Assembly (NCBI GenBank): GCA_963782985.1 | Contig: CAWALU010000012.1 | Coordinates: 434,001 to 498,000 of the forward strand | Length of the DNA stretch: 64,000 nt | From: CAVSWT01 sp963782985 | GTDB taxonomy: Bacteria; Bacteroidota; Ignavibacteria; Ignavibacteriales; Ignavibacteriaceae | Direction of reading: 5' to 3' | In this document: positions 45,260 to 55,640 of the stretch, piece after piece | How the letters are laid out: each line of letters opens with the position of its first letter | How positions within the stretch are numbered: position 1 is the stretch's first letter | Notes under the pieces: generated by a model | Database searches by the model: none | The model's input: only the letters and a program-made list of their open reading frames with translations | What the model was told of the DNA's origin: nothing | Translations under genes and position numbers: made by a program

Positions 45260-48169
45260 TTACTTCAGTAATATCATCTTTTTCATAAGAGATTGGTCGC
45301 CGTTTTCAGAATTGACTCGAAGCTCGTAGAAATAAATACCGCTGCTAACTTTATCGCCATTTTTGTTTTCGGCATTCCAATATGTTTTATAAAAACCAGG
45401 GTGCAGCTGATCGTTAACTAAAACATTTATTACTTCGCCTAATAGATTATAAATTACCAATTTAACAGCGGCTGATTTTGGAAGTCCGTATTCAATAACA
45501 GTAGATGGGTTAAATGGATTTGGATAATTTTGCGAAAGCGTAAATTCGTCAGGTATTAAATTATTAGTTGAACTTACACCTGTAATTTTGTCGCCTAATA
45601 TATCTATTCCAGTTACGTTTTTAAATCCGATGGAACCAATTACACTTCCCGCAGCTGTCGCCGTATCGATAGCAACAAGATTACTTAATGCTGTATTTAC
45701 TCCAGTTACTCCAAACAAATTTCCCGATTTATTGAAAGTTAAATCATTGACTATTGTATTTAAACCGGTAAAACCAATATTTGTTGTATCGCCATTTGAC
45801 AAATCTATCTTAAATATTTTTTCCTTATTGATCCCAAATATAACGCCGGAAGAGCCCCATAATTCATTTGAGATTGGATTAAAAGCTATGCTGGCAATAC
45901 TTTTCCCGGTGTTAGCGGCAATGGTATAATTTCCATTTGTAGGGTTAATCGCGTAGATATCTCCGTTTTTTAATAATCCAAATAAACTACCCGAGGTATC
46001 GAAAGAAATTGAAACCATTTCTTTTAAATTTAAAGTAAATGCTTTATATGCGTCTCCAAGCTGCGAGTTTACCCGCGCCAATTCTGTTTCAAATCCACTT
46101 GGCGATATAGAATAGATAAATCCAGTTTTAGGGCTAATGGCTATATTCTTAACATCATTGTAATTTGATGTCCCCAAAACCGTACCTTGTCCGCTATTTA
46201 AATCTACAGTTAAAAAAGCGCCATTATTATTTGCGCCGGTTGAAGCATAAACAATATCTTTTTTCGCAGGAAATATTTTAAATCCATGTCCGCTAAGATG
46301 TATAGAATTAAAATTAGAGGAATTGTTATTTATATTATAATTTGCCTCGTATAATCCGCTGTCTTTTGGTTGAAAATAAAAATTTAAACGTAATGAATCA
46401 TAAGTGTGCAAAGTTATAGGATAAATAAATTTTTCAAGCAAATGAAAAGGACCAACGGAATCAGGGATAGATGTAATTATTAGATCATCTGTTCCATAAT
46501 TCCCTATTGCTACTTCTATGGTGTCGCTGATTTTATTAACCTCAATGTCGCCAAATTCCCAATTGTCTTTATCTTTAAAAGCATAAGAACCGGCAAATGG
46601 AACCATTCTAATTTCTCCGGCCCAGGTTCCCCACGCGTTCACGCCGGCAGCGTTTTCTGCAAAGATCCAAATATTTTGCTGAGTAACCGGATCAAGCCAC
46701 ATACCATTATAATCGCCCCATCGATTTCTTTCACCGCCAAAAGTAACAACATAATTTCCTTTGCCGCTTTGTAATATTTTGCTTGGCTCAAATCCGGGCG
46801 GATCATTTTTAAGCCTTGTTGTGTAATACGAACTTGCATATTCATCTTCGCCGGAACGGCTAAATGTAACGGCAACATTCTGATCTTTATCCACTGCTAA
46901 AGCGGTATAATAATACCAATGGCTGTCATCGCCAAAGGCAAAATCTTCTACAGTTTGTTTAGCGGCAACGTCTATTTTTACATATTTAACGCTGGAATAT
47001 TTTGATGAATTTGGATTTTGAATAGAATGTACAGCCCATAAGTATCCATCGCGGTAAGTCGGTTCATTTCTTATAGCGCTGCCCGCGCCCTCTAGCAAAG
47101 TTGTACTGCCTCCTAATTGATCGGCATTTGAAGCAGAATTGTACGCTGAAACTGGGACATTCACTTTATCCAAATTCGCGGAATCAATAGAATTAGTAAT
47201 CTTAAACAAAGTCATGAAATTACCGCCGCCGCTTGGCGCATGCAGTAAATAATATTCCGAAGCAGTATCGCTGTAACTAATTGATGGTCTAATATTAAAA
47301 ACTTTTTCTTTTTGATTGGGAGATGGGTATCTGATATCCCAAAAATCAGTCCACTCAACTGTTCCGGCTGTATTTGCATAGAGTTGAGCTGAAGGTATAA
47401 TTCTAATTTTTGCATACTGAAAAGAGCCTGCAAATGAAAATTGATTTGAAGTTATATAAATTGCATCTTTGTCAAAACCCACGCCTTGATAATCTCCCCA
47501 ACTGCCGGAGGGAGTGTTTCCATTTTTTGATGAAGGCAAAACCCAATTATACCAAACGCCATTGGGATCAGAATCATCGCTTACAGAAATTAAAAAATTA
47601 CCTCGCTGTTTATCATTATCCTGATCAAGCCAAACCATTATCCATCTTTCATTAAAATGATCGTACGAAATTTTAGGATCAAACGCTCCCGCATCTGATA
47701 ATATAGAGGAATACCATTGGTTGGCGCTAAATGTTTGAATTAGATTTCCTTCTTTATCCCAAATAGCAAAAACGCTATTAACCGTTGCCATTATGTATTC
47801 GGGTCCCGCAGCAATATAGGGATCGGGCGGAATAGAATTCGTCATTGACAAGCCGCGGAAATTTTTGATTAGAATAGTTTGCGCAGTGTCAGATGTTTTT
47901 TTATTTATCGCTCTATCATTATAAAAATCAATTTTGCTTGATGCGGAAGGTTTTAAAGTATTATCATATACCGCCGGTCCTTCATATTCAATTTCATTTC
48001 TAATTTGTTTTATTTGAGGATTAGGGATGGGAGCGGTTTTAAGAAAGCTGTTAGTTGAAACGGTTACCCCAGATGCCACGCTTCCTTTTGCAGGACCTTG
48101 GAAACCTTGAGCATTTAAAAGTTCAAAAGCGAAGAATAAAAAAACAAACAAAAGTATTTTTTTAGACAT
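45260..48169 (-). CDS. Large secreted protein with type IX secretion C-terminal sorting domain
   Basis: About 969 residues from the ATG at 48169, which has GGAG 5 bp before it; another ATG precedes at 48172. A signal peptide ends near LLNAQ. Middle regions resemble BNR/exo-alpha-like repeats and an anchor-D/ASH-type Ig domain (about 540-640), then a PQQ/YVTN-like propeller. The last 85 residues form the classic tail LSQNYPNPFNPSTVIEYGLP ... KTYWNAENKNGDKVSSGIYFY, which directs export and surface attachment through the type IX system. The function of the cargo is unknown. Confidence 0.88.
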   Translation of the reverse strand: MSKKILLFVFLFFAFELLNAQGFQGPAKGSVASGVTVSTNSFLKTAPIPNPQIKQIRNEIEYEGPAVYDNTLKPSASSKIDFYNDRAINKKTSDTAQTILIKNFRGLSMTNSIPPDPYIAAGPEYIMATVNSVFAIWDKEGNLIQTFSANQWYSSILSDAGAFDPKISYDHFNERWIMVWLDQDNDKQRGNFLISVSDDSDPNGVWYNWVLPSSKNGNTPSGSWGDYQGVGFDKDAIYITSNQFSFAGSFQYAKIRIIPSAQLYANTAGTVEWTDFWDIRYPSPNQKEKVFNIRPSISYSDTASEYYLLHAPSGGGNFMTLFKITNSIDSANLDKVNVPVSAYNSASNADQLGGSTTLLEGAGSAIRNEPTYRDGYLWAVHSIQNPNSSKYSSVKYVKIDVAAKQTVEDFAFGDDSHWYYYTALAVDKDQNVAVTFSRSGEDEYASSYYTTRLKNDPPGFEPSKILQSGKGNYVVTFGGERNRWGDYNGMWLDPVTQQNIWIFAENAAGVNAWGTWAGEIRMVPFAGSYAFKDKDNWEFGDIEVNKISDTIEVAIGNYGTDDLIITSIPDSVGPFHLLEKFIYPITLHTYDSLRLNFYFQPKDSGLYEANYNINNNSSNFNSIHLSGHGFKIFPAKKDIVYASTGANNNGAFLTVDLNSGQGTVLGTSNYNDVKNIAISPKTGFIYSISPSGFETELARVNSQLGDAYKAFTLNLKEMVSISFDTSGSLFGLLKNGDIYAINPTNGNYTIAANTGKSIASIAFNPISNELWGSSGVIFGINKEKIFKIDLSNGDTTNIGFTGLNTIVNDLTFNKSGNLFGVTGVNTALSNLVAIDTATAAGSVIGSIGFKNVTGIDILGDKITGVSSTNNLIPDEFTLSQNYPNPFNPSTVIEYGLPKSAAVKLVIYNLLGEVINVLVNDQLHPGFYKTYWNAENKNGDKVSSGIYFYELRVNSENGDQSLMKKMILLK

Positions 48170-48297
48170 CATAACTCCAAATTTAATTATTTTATTTTTC
48201 CATAAAATAATGATAAAAAATTTATATGACAATGCCGCTCATTGACAAGGCGTTAGAAAATATGAATAACAAATTTTCTTAAATATAAATTTAAAAA

Positions 48298-49638
48298 TTA
48301 TTTTTTGTATTCCGCTAAAATGTAAGTGGCCACAGCTTCAGCTTCGTTTGGTTTTAAACCGGGGTTGGGCATGGGTGGAAAATCAGGATTCTTCTTAACT
48401 GGATTTCTTATAAAAGCAATTAACTGACTTTTATTCCCCTCATATTTCGGCAGCACATCTTTATAAGCGGGACCCACAAGCTTTCTATCAAATCTATGGC
48501 AAGCCGAACAAATAGTATTGTAAATATCTTGGCCATTTACTTGTTTAACGGGATTGCTTTTGCTCTCCAGCTCGGCTAAATATTTTTCATATTTAACGCT
48601 TAAAATTTCCGCTTGAACTTTAGTTGCGTTATCCATTGCTACTTGATCTTTGATTATAACAAGCAGCAAGGCTAAAAGTAAAATATAAAAAACATGTCCG
48701 CTAAATCTTAAAGAAGATTCTTTAGCCATCACATAAAGAAAATGGTAAGCAATAAAAATTAAAATTAACGTAACCGCTCCATAGCCGATAACAGCGCCTG
48801 ATATAGCGTTTGCAGGAAGAACCAAAATGTCAATCAAAATAAATATCGGAAGCAGAAGAGCGGAAACAAATGTAACTTTTATGGCGATTGATTTAACAAC
48901 TTTTTTATATTCAATATCTAATAATTTCTTTCCGCCTTCCCAATAAAAAAATCCGAAAAAAATCACGCCGCCTGTCAGCGCAAATGCTGCGAAAATGAAA
49001 CTTAGAAATTTTGAAAATACTTCCAATGAAAACAAAGAATAGTAAGCGCTCTTCATTCCCCAGGCAGAATTGTAAGTAGCCATCGAAATAGCCGAAATAA
49101 AAATCCATACCGCAAAATACAGGAGTATAATTCCGTAACGCCCTGATTTATTATTTAAATGCTGATTTCCTTTTTTAAATTTTTTTATGTCGGATGACAA
49201 ATTTTCATTAGTGATTTTTTGCTCGTCAATAGATAAAAATATTTCAGTAAAAGTAAGAGAATATCTATAGGCATAAATTAAAATCAAGCTGATAGAAAAC
49301 AGAACAAAAGCTATAAGCAAAAAGCTAACCGTGGCAATTTTTGCGGAGTGCAGAAGCTGCGTAAAAATTAATATTGACGCTAATAGTGGAACAATCCCAA
49401 TTATTACTCCGATGCTTTTATTTATTGTAACAAGCTCAATAATTTCTTTTGCAAAACGCAAATAAAATTTGTTGTCTTCGTTTATTCCTTTTCGTTTATA
49501 GTATAGAGATAAGGACGCGCCGCCAAGAATAATGCTAATAAATGGTATAAATAAAAATTGAATTAATATTAATAGATAATGAAGCAGCTGAATATGTTCA
49601 GACGATTGGGGTAAAACTAAATTATCAAGAAACTCCAT
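48298..49638 (-). CDS. Membrane protein with C-terminal monoheme cytochrome c domain
   Basis: A 446-residue protein with about eight membrane helices (residues 1-345), followed by a class I cytochrome c domain. CSACH binds heme (about residue 378) and the likely Met ligand is in FPPMPNPGLKP. It is last in the oxidase operon, 37 bp after heme O synthase. It may deliver or receive electrons at the membrane. The membrane part does not match any oxidase subunit I can name. Confidence 0.8.
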   Translation of the reverse strand: MEFLDNLVLPQSSEHIQLLHYLLILIQFLFIPFISIILGGASLSLYYKRKGINEDNKFYLRFAKEIIELVTINKSIGVIIGIVPLLASILIFTQLLHSAKIATVSFLLIAFVLFSISLILIYAYRYSLTFTEIFLSIDEQKITNENLSSDIKKFKKGNQHLNNKSGRYGIILLYFAVWIFISAISMATYNSAWGMKSAYYSLFSLEVFSKFLSFIFAAFALTGGVIFFGFFYWEGGKKLLDIEYKKVVKSIAIKVTFVSALLLPIFILIDILVLPANAISGAVIGYGAVTLILIFIAYHFLYVMAKESSLRFSGHVFYILLLALLLVIIKDQVAMDNATKVQAEILSVKYEKYLAELESKSNPVKQVNGQDIYNTICSACHRFDRKLVGPAYKDVLPKYEGNKSQLIAFIRNPVKKNPDFPPMPNPGLKPNEAEAVATYILAEYKK

Positions 49639-49675
49639 TTACATTCTCTCTTTTGAATTAATATTATTCTAAAAA

Positions 49676-50539
49676 TTATACTACAAGTTTATCAATAGAA
49701 ATAAGTATGACAAACAGTATTGCAAAAATATTTATTTCTCTAAATGCAAAATTAAAATATATTTTTTCCCGTTTGGATTTTAAAAGTTTAAGGGAACTAA
49801 TGGATAGCCATAAGCCCGCAGCCAAAAGGCTAAAATAAATCAATGGAAATTTTACTATTCCGAATAAAGGAATTAACAAACCTGTAACTACGGTTGCAAG
49901 TATCCAAATAAAAGTTATGCGCGCAAGCTGCGCTGTGGAAAATATTTGCGTTAAGGTTGGAAAGCCCGCTTGTTCATAATCTTTGTTGAGCACAAGCAGC
50001 AGCAGCCAAAAATGGGGTATCTGCCAAATAAAAAAGAAAAATGAAATTATTATTATTTGCGGATCTAATACATTGCCGCCAGCCGCAACCCAGCCCACTG
50101 CGGGCGGTATTGCGCCGACTAATGATCCCGGAATAATTGCAAGCGGATTAACTTTTTTAAGCGGCGTGTATATTGCGTTGTACCAAATAAGATTTAATAA
50201 TCCCAAACCTAATGCAATCCGCCCTGCGCTAAGCAAAAGAATAGTTGAGCCGAATAAAATTAAAGTTACTGCAATCGCTAAAGCATTATTTGCGGAGATT
50301 CTTCCTGAAGGTATCGGGCGATTTTTTGTTCTATTCATTAAGCAGTCGGTGTATCGCTCTTGATAATGATTGACAGCGGCAGAACCGCAGGCTAATAATA
50401 AAATGCCGAGAGTTGGAAGAATGAAACCTAAATTAATTTCTTTTGCAAATGATAAGTATCCAAACAGGGTTGTAAAAGCCACGAATGATGTAATGCGGAT
50501 CTTCGTAAGCTCAAATAATATGTTAATATGTTTTTTCAA
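49676..50539 (-). CDS. ctaB: Heme O synthase (protoheme IX farnesyltransferase)
   Basis: A 287-residue UbiA-family prenyltransferase with about eight helices. The catalytic loop reads YTDCLMNRTKNRPIPSGRIS (about residues 62-81), and a second polar loop contains NLIWYNAIYTPLKK. It converts heme b to heme o for maturation of the oxidase encoded next to it. No CtaA (heme A synthase) is visible in the window, so an A- or O-type heme cannot be decided. Confidence 0.9.
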   Translation of the reverse strand: MKKHINILFELTKIRITSFVAFTTLFGYLSFAKEINLGFILPTLGILLLACGSAAVNHYQERYTDCLMNRTKNRPIPSGRISANNALAIAVTLILFGSTILLLSAGRIALGLGLLNLIWYNAIYTPLKKVNPLAIIPGSLVGAIPPAVGWVAAGGNVLDPQIIIISFFFFIWQIPHFWLLLLVLNKDYEQAGFPTLTQIFSTAQLARITFIWILATVVTGLLIPLFGIVKFPLIYFSLLAAGLWLSISSLKLLKSKREKIYFNFAFREINIFAILFVILISIDKLVV

Positions 50540-50550
50540 AAAAATAATTA

Positions 50551-51228
50551 TTAATTTTTTATTTCACTATTAGTGGAATCTGCAGATTGCGCGGTTACAC
50601 CAGAATTATTTGTTGAATCCGCGCTTGCTTTTTTATCTAACCAAAGATTGAACTTATCAGCAGGCATTACAACAACTTTTGTGTACATGTGCCAATGGTT
50701 CAAACCGCAATATTCAGCGCAGGTTAAATCGTATGAGCCTAACTCTTCAGCCCTAAACCAGGTTTCTCTTTTCTGACCGGGGATTACATCTTTCTTAACT
50801 CTAAAAGCAGGAATAAAAAATGAATGAAGAACATCCAAAGACTTTAAATCGAATTTCAAATCAGTATTAATTGGAATGTACAACGTATCAGCCTTAATTC
50901 CGTTAGGATATTCAAATGTCCATTTCCACATTTGCGCGGTAACATTTATTTGATACGCGCCTTTAGGAATATCAGCCATTTGCTTGTAACCAATCCATCC
51001 ATAATAAAACATTACCAGTACTAAAAGTGTAGGCACTAACGTCCACGTTATTTCTAAGGGAACATTTTCGTGAATGTTGGATGCTTTTGGATTTCTTTTT
51101 CTGCTATACCTGATTACAAAATAAACCATTAGAAAAGTAATAAGCACAAGAAAGAAAACAGAAATAATCATTACTATCCAAAAGGCAGTATCTACGGAAT
51201 TAACGAAATTTGAGGGTCCTGAAAACAT
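50551..51228 (-). CDS. ctaC: Cytochrome c oxidase subunit II
   Basis: A 225-residue protein. Two N-terminal helices (about 12-40 and 65-85) precede a cupredoxin domain. The CuA site is complete: a distal His in LDVLHSFF, then CAEYCGLNHWHM (Cys, Cys, His, Met). It accepts electrons from cytochrome c. No fused cytochrome c domain is present. A Ser/Asn/Asp-rich tail closes the protein. Confidence 0.92.
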   Translation of the reverse strand: MFSGPSNFVNSVDTAFWIVMIISVFFLVLITFLMVYFVIRYSRKRNPKASNIHENVPLEITWTLVPTLLVLVMFYYGWIGYKQMADIPKGAYQINVTAQMWKWTFEYPNGIKADTLYIPINTDLKFDLKSLDVLHSFFIPAFRVKKDVIPGQKRETWFRAEELGSYDLTCAEYCGLNHWHMYTKVVVMPADKFNLWLDKKASADSTNNSGVTAQSADSTNSEIKN

Positions 51229-51240
51229 AAAATTTTTACC

Positions 51241-51543
51241 TTACATAAAAGAATAATCTGCAAATAATAAGACAAAAGAAATTATTATAAAAAGAAGAGC
51301 AACGCCGACAAATATTTTAAATACCGTTTGCTCAACTCTTAAATGCATAAAAATTGTTAGAACTAAATAAGATTTAATGCACGCAATAGCTAAAGCAGTG
51401 GCAACCGTTAATGCGCCCAAATTAATTCCAGCAACGGCTACTGTTATGGCGGTTAAAATCATAAGCGATAACCAAACCAAAATAAATATTCCGTAACTAT
51501 GTTTGTGAACGTGCTCAGCTACATGCGTTTCGTTTTGTTGCAT
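51241..51543 (-). CDS. ctaF: Cytochrome c oxidase subunit IV
   Basis: About 100 residues from the ATG at 51543 (MQQNETHVAEHVHKHSYG), with AAGGA 7 bp upstream. The longer frame to 51603 would overlap the subunit III gene. Three hydrophobic helices follow a His-rich N-terminus, as in the small prokaryotic COX IV subunit. It lies between subunits III and II. Confidence 0.85.
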   Translation of the reverse strand: MQQNETHVAEHVHKHSYGIFILVWLSLMILTAITVAVAGINLGALTVATALAIACIKSYLVLTIFMHLRVEQTVFKIFVGVALLFIIISFVLLFADYSFM

Positions 51544-51553
51544 TTTAAAATCC

Positions 51554-52183
51554 TTAAGTAATAAGATAGAATAATGGGAAAAGAAAAATCCAAATAATAT
51601 CAACTAAGTGCCAATATAAACCGGCGGCTTCAAGCCTGACATAACTATGCTGGTTAATGCTTCCCCTAATTGTAAATCTCATCATAACAGAAATTAAAAC
51701 AGCGCCTATTATTACGTGCAAACCGTGAAGCCCGGTCATTACATAATACAAACCAAAAAATAAAATTTGACCTTTATCTTTGGCTAATAATTCTTCCGAA
51801 CCGGGATAAATTCCGTGATGAAATTTAGCGCTCCATTCAAAAAATTTATTAATTAAAAACCCAAGCGCCATTAAAATGGTGAGGACTTGAAAAAAGATAG
51901 ACAATTTTCTATTATTTTTTTGAATGGCTGTAATTGCCAAAGCCATCGTTAAGCTGCTTGTTAATAAAATCGCAGTATTAAATGTTCCGATAACAACATT
52001 TAATTCCTTTGCGGCAACGTGAAAAGCTTCCTGATTTGTAAACCTGTAAACGGAATAAATAAAAAATAAACCTCCGAATAACAAAAGCTCGGTAAAAAGG
52101 AAGAGCCACATTCCCATTCTTGAGGCAATGTCGTCTCTATGAACATGCTGATGAACAGCTTCTGTTTGTTCTTGAGAACTCAC
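51554..52183 (-). CDS. ctaE: Cytochrome c oxidase subunit III
   Basis: A 209-residue protein with five or so membrane helices, shorter than the seven-helix mitochondrial form and normal for bacterial A2-type enzymes. Typical segments are GMWLFLFTELLLFGGLF and TGLHGLHVIIGAV, plus a YWHLVDIIWIFLFPLFYL C-terminus. It starts at a GTG that overlaps the subunit I stop (GTGA), indicating translational coupling. Confidence 0.92.
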   Translation of the reverse strand: MSSQEQTEAVHQHVHRDDIASRMGMWLFLFTELLLFGGLFFIYSVYRFTNQEAFHVAAKELNVVIGTFNTAILLTSSLTMALAITAIQKNNRKLSIFFQVLTILMALGFLINKFFEWSAKFHHGIYPGSEELLAKDKGQILFFGLYYVMTGLHGLHVIIGAVLISVMMRFTIRGSINQHSYVRLEAAGLYWHLVDIIWIFLFPLFYLIT

Positions 52184-53841
52184 TTTACTTCCTCCACTTC
52201 TATTGTATGATCTTCATTTTGCTTATACTCATAAAACGATTCAGTAATGGTTGGAATCTCATGAAAATTTTCGTGAATGGGAGGAGTTTCAACTTGCCAT
52301 TCTAAAGTTTCGCCGCCCCAAATATTTTTTTCTGTAACCACCACGCCGCTTTTAATTGACTTGATTAGATTGGTAAACATTATGATTAAGCCGGTAATTA
52401 ATATCCATGAGCCAATTGTAGATATTCGATGATAAATAGTAAACTCAGGCAAGTAATCATAATATCTTCTCGGCATTCCCAGCCATCCCATTATAAACAT
52501 CGGGAAATACAAAGTATTAAAACCGATAAATAAAAACGTGAAAGCTACATTTGCCATTTTTATTTTATACATTCTGCCGAACATTTTAGGGAACCAATAA
52601 TGCATTGCTGCAAAAATTCCAAATCCAGTTCCTCCAAACATTACGTAATGAAAATGCGCCACAATAAAAGAAGTATCATGCACTTGAATATCAATTGCAA
52701 GAGTGCCTTGAAACAATCCTGTTAAACCTCCGATTGAAAAAAGAAAAATAAAACCAAGTACATATAACAAGGGCGGAGATAAATAAATTGATCCTTTGTA
52801 CAAAGTAGCAATCCAGTTAAAAACTTTTACGGCGCTTGGAATTGCAACAAGAAATGTTAACAATGAAAAAACGAACTGACCGGTATCACTCATTCCGGCT
52901 GTAAACATATGATGCGCCCACACAAGCGAACCAAACAAGGCTATAGCTAAACTTGAAAACGCAATAAATTTATAGCCAAAAATTGTTCTTCGGGCAAATA
53001 CAGGAATTATTTCTGATATAACACCCATTGCCGGAAGTATCATAATATAAACTGCAGGGTGCGAATAAATCCAAAATAAATGCTGGTATAAAACCGGGTC
53101 TCCTCCCAATGCAGGATCGAAAAGACCAACTCCAAACCATCTTTCTACGGCAACTAATAACAATGTTATACCAATAATGGGCGTAGCTAAAACTTGAACC
53201 CACGCCGTGGCATAAAGCGACCAAACAAAAAGCGGCATTTTAAACCAGCCCATTCCAGGAGCACGCATTCTGTGGACAGTGGTTACAAAGTTTAACCCGG
53301 TAAGTATAGAAGAAAATCCCAAAACAAAAGCCGCCATTAGAGCATAGACAACATTGGTGCCCGATCTTACACTATATGGAATGTAAAAAGTCCAGCCTGT
53401 ATCAGCGGAACCACCGGGAAGCAATATTGATAGAATTGCAAGCAAACCGCCAAACACAAATAAATACCAAGAAAGTAAATTTAACCTTGGAAATGCTACG
53501 TCTTTAGCGCCAATTAAAATTGGTAGAAAGAAGTTACCGAAGACAGCCGGAAGCCCTGGGATGACAAACAAAAAAATCATAATTACGCCGTGCAGCGTAA
53601 ATATTTGATTGTATGTTTGAGGTCCCATTATTGTGCGTCCGGGAGCGATTAACTCAAGCCTCATCAAAAATCCGAACGTAACGCCCACGGAAAAGAATGT
53701 TAAAAGAGAAATGAGATATAACAAACCGATTCTTTTATGATCGGTTGAAAAAATCCATGACTTAATTCCCCTTCCTTTTCCCAGATACTTCAAGTAACTT
53801 GGTTCGGAAGATTGATTAATTGTTAAAGTTTCACTATCCAT
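52180..53841 (-). CDS. ctaD: Cytochrome c oxidase subunit I (A2-type heme-copper oxygen reductase)
   Basis: A 553-residue protein with twelve or so helices. Heme and copper ligands are visible: LHGVIMIFLFVIP, IYSHPAVYIMILP (CuB His with the cross-linked Tyr), LVWAHHMFTAGM and IVAHFHYVMFGG. The YSHP motif in place of GHPE marks the A2 family, in which Tyr and Ser replace the D-channel glutamate. It reduces O2 to water and pumps protons. It is first of the oxidase genes, 16 bp after the SCO gene. Confidence 0.95.
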   Translation of the reverse strand: MDSETLTINQSSEPSYLKYLGKGRGIKSWIFSTDHKRIGLLYLISLLTFFSVGVTFGFLMRLELIAPGRTIMGPQTYNQIFTLHGVIMIFLFVIPGLPAVFGNFFLPILIGAKDVAFPRLNLLSWYLFVFGGLLAILSILLPGGSADTGWTFYIPYSVRSGTNVVYALMAAFVLGFSSILTGLNFVTTVHRMRAPGMGWFKMPLFVWSLYATAWVQVLATPIIGITLLLVAVERWFGVGLFDPALGGDPVLYQHLFWIYSHPAVYIMILPAMGVISEIIPVFARRTIFGYKFIAFSSLAIALFGSLVWAHHMFTAGMSDTGQFVFSLLTFLVAIPSAVKVFNWIATLYKGSIYLSPPLLYVLGFIFLFSIGGLTGLFQGTLAIDIQVHDTSFIVAHFHYVMFGGTGFGIFAAMHYWFPKMFGRMYKIKMANVAFTFLFIGFNTLYFPMFIMGWLGMPRRYYDYLPEFTIYHRISTIGSWILITGLIIMFTNLIKSIKSGVVVTEKNIWGGETLEWQVETPPIHENFHEIPTITESFYEYKQNEDHTIEVEEVK

Positions 53842-53857
53842 ATAAACTATCCTTGTG

Positions 53858-54643
53858 TTAACTTTTTTTCTTAGGTTTCAAATTTATATAAACGACAAAA
53901 ATTGCCGCCATAATTAAAATACCAGCGCCGAAAATTCTGGTAATGTTAAGCATATACGTTTTGCCTTTGGGATCATAGCTAAAGCAATATTGCAGCACAC
54001 GCGCAATTGTCGGCGCTGTTTTTCCTTCGGCTGTTTCAATCAACGCCATTTTAATATCGAAAGGCAGAATACGGAAGCCGCCTTGCTTTGCGTAACTTGG
54101 GAATAAATACCTGGTAATCTTTCCTTCGGGCGAAATAAAAATTAACGAAGCTGTATGCAAAAATTGAGTTCCCTGTCTTTCAAAATAAAAGCCCATTGCG
54201 TCAGCTGCTTTTTTAATGTTAACGCTATCGCCTGTTAAAAATGTCCAAGCTGATTTTGGAAAATTTCCATTAATCAAACCGATAAAATTTTGTTTTTTTT
54301 CGGATGCAATTTTAGGAGTTTCTTTTTCATCCATGCTAACCGTAACAATTTTATAATCTTTATTGGGCTGCATATCAACTTTGCCCACAACGTCTGCAAT
54401 TTCTGAAAGCAAAGGAGTGCAGATACCGGGGCAATCGTAATACACAAAAGCAAAAATTGTCGGTTCGTTTATTAATTCCTTTAAAACAACTTTGTTGCCC
54501 GATTCATTATAAAAGAAAACATCCGAAGGTATATATTTACCAAGCTGTTCGTCTATTCCAACCTTTATTTTTTCTTCGGAAGGGAAAGCATTAGAAGCTA
54601 AACTTACCGCAATCAATAAAAATATAAACGTAAATTTTTTCAT
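53858..54643 (-). CDS. SCO1/SenC-family copper chaperone for oxidase assembly
   Basis: A 261-residue protein. A signal peptide is followed by a thioredoxin-like domain with the copper-binding YYDCPGICTPLL (CxxxC, about residue 72) and His in FLHTASLIFI. A C-terminal helix (about 235-253) gives an extra anchor. It should insert copper into the CuA site of subunit II. Its position between the complex III and oxidase genes fits this role. Confidence 0.9.
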   Translation of the reverse strand: MKKFTFIFLLIAVSLASNAFPSEEKIKVGIDEQLGKYIPSDVFFYNESGNKVVLKELINEPTIFAFVYYDCPGICTPLLSEIADVVGKVDMQPNKDYKIVTVSMDEKETPKIASEKKQNFIGLINGNFPKSAWTFLTGDSVNIKKAADAMGFYFERQGTQFLHTASLIFISPEGKITRYLFPSYAKQGGFRILPFDIKMALIETAEGKTAPTIARVLQYCFSYDPKGKTYMLNITRIFGAGILIMAAIFVVYINLKPKKKS

Positions 54644-54672
54644 ATTTATCCTCGACTAACTTTTGTAAACAA

Positions 54673-55602
54673 TTAAAAATAACTGCTCACGTAACGATAC
54701 AACTCATCCCATTCATCATTTTTCAATTTAAATACTTCGCCGTTAAAACCATTTTGTGAAACTGAATTTGCAATAGAATTTACAAACGCTTCCTCGCTTT
54801 GCCGCCAATTATTTGTGTTAGAAATAAGAGTTAAAGCTTTCATTTTATCTGAAGTAACTTTGTTAAATAATTTAGCGCCGTTTGAAGATTTATCCGCCAA
54901 AATATTATTAAACACTTCATTTAATTTTTTAACTTTTTGATCTGTTTCTTTTTCGATTAACTTAATAGCTTCAGCAACGGGAATTTGAGCCGCAATTTCT
55001 CGTCCGCTGGAAAGATTATAAGTTTGATCTAACGCGGTCAATTCATCTTTTGTATCAAGCGGAGGATTGGGCACAAAGGAAGAACGAATATAATGAGCTA
55101 AAGAAATTCTTTCTTCGGGAGTAAGATAATCATAAGCAATCATTCCGCTTCCGGCAATGCCTTCGGATAAAGTTGTAAAGATGCCGGAAATTTTTGGGGA
55201 GTTAACCCAGCCTTCTTTATTTGTAAAATTTCTCGGCGGCGGGTTTAAGGCTGCGGCGGCGGCTCCATCGCCTTTGCCCTCAGCGCCGTGGCAAGAAACG
55301 CAAGTTCCCGAAAAAAGTTTAGCGCCTTTATCAATTAATTGCTGATTCGGTTTGCTTAATTCCATAATATCAATTGGCGGAACAGTTCTCGGTTCAACAA
55401 CTGGTAAATCAGAAACAGCAGTCGTATCTTGAAGAATCGGCGGAACTTTTTGCCGGGAAATATTATCCATATTGTTGATGTATAAAAATCCCAAAGCTAA
55501 ACCAAGAATAAAAATATAAGGGTAAACCATTCCGAATAATTTTAAAGGGTTTGATTTAACTTCCTCTAATTTATTTTTCATTTTATTTTGATTATTAACC
55601 AT
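54673..55602 (-). CDS. Membrane-anchored monoheme cytochrome c
   Basis: A 309-residue protein. One N-terminal helix (about 25-42) is followed by a proline-rich linker and a class I cytochrome c domain. CVSCHG binds heme (about residue 100) and Met is in GSGMIAYDYLTPEER. A helical C-terminal region of about 120 residues has no recognised domain. It lies between ActF and SCO, so it may be the link between alternative complex III and the oxidase, or an ActE homologue in addition to the one fused to ActD. Confidence 0.8.
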   Translation of the reverse strand: MVNNQNKMKNKLEEVKSNPLKLFGMVYPYIFILGLALGFLYINNMDNISRQKVPPILQDTTAVSDLPVVEPRTVPPIDIMELSKPNQQLIDKGAKLFSGTCVSCHGAEGKGDGAAAAALNPPPRNFTNKEGWVNSPKISGIFTTLSEGIAGSGMIAYDYLTPEERISLAHYIRSSFVPNPPLDTKDELTALDQTYNLSSGREIAAQIPVAEAIKLIEKETDQKVKKLNEVFNNILADKSSNGAKLFNKVTSDKMKALTLISNTNNWRQSEEAFVNSIANSVSQNGFNGEVFKLKNDEWDELYRYVSSYF

Positions 55603-55640
55603 TTTTCATTTTCAAATATTTAAAATTTCGCAATCAATAA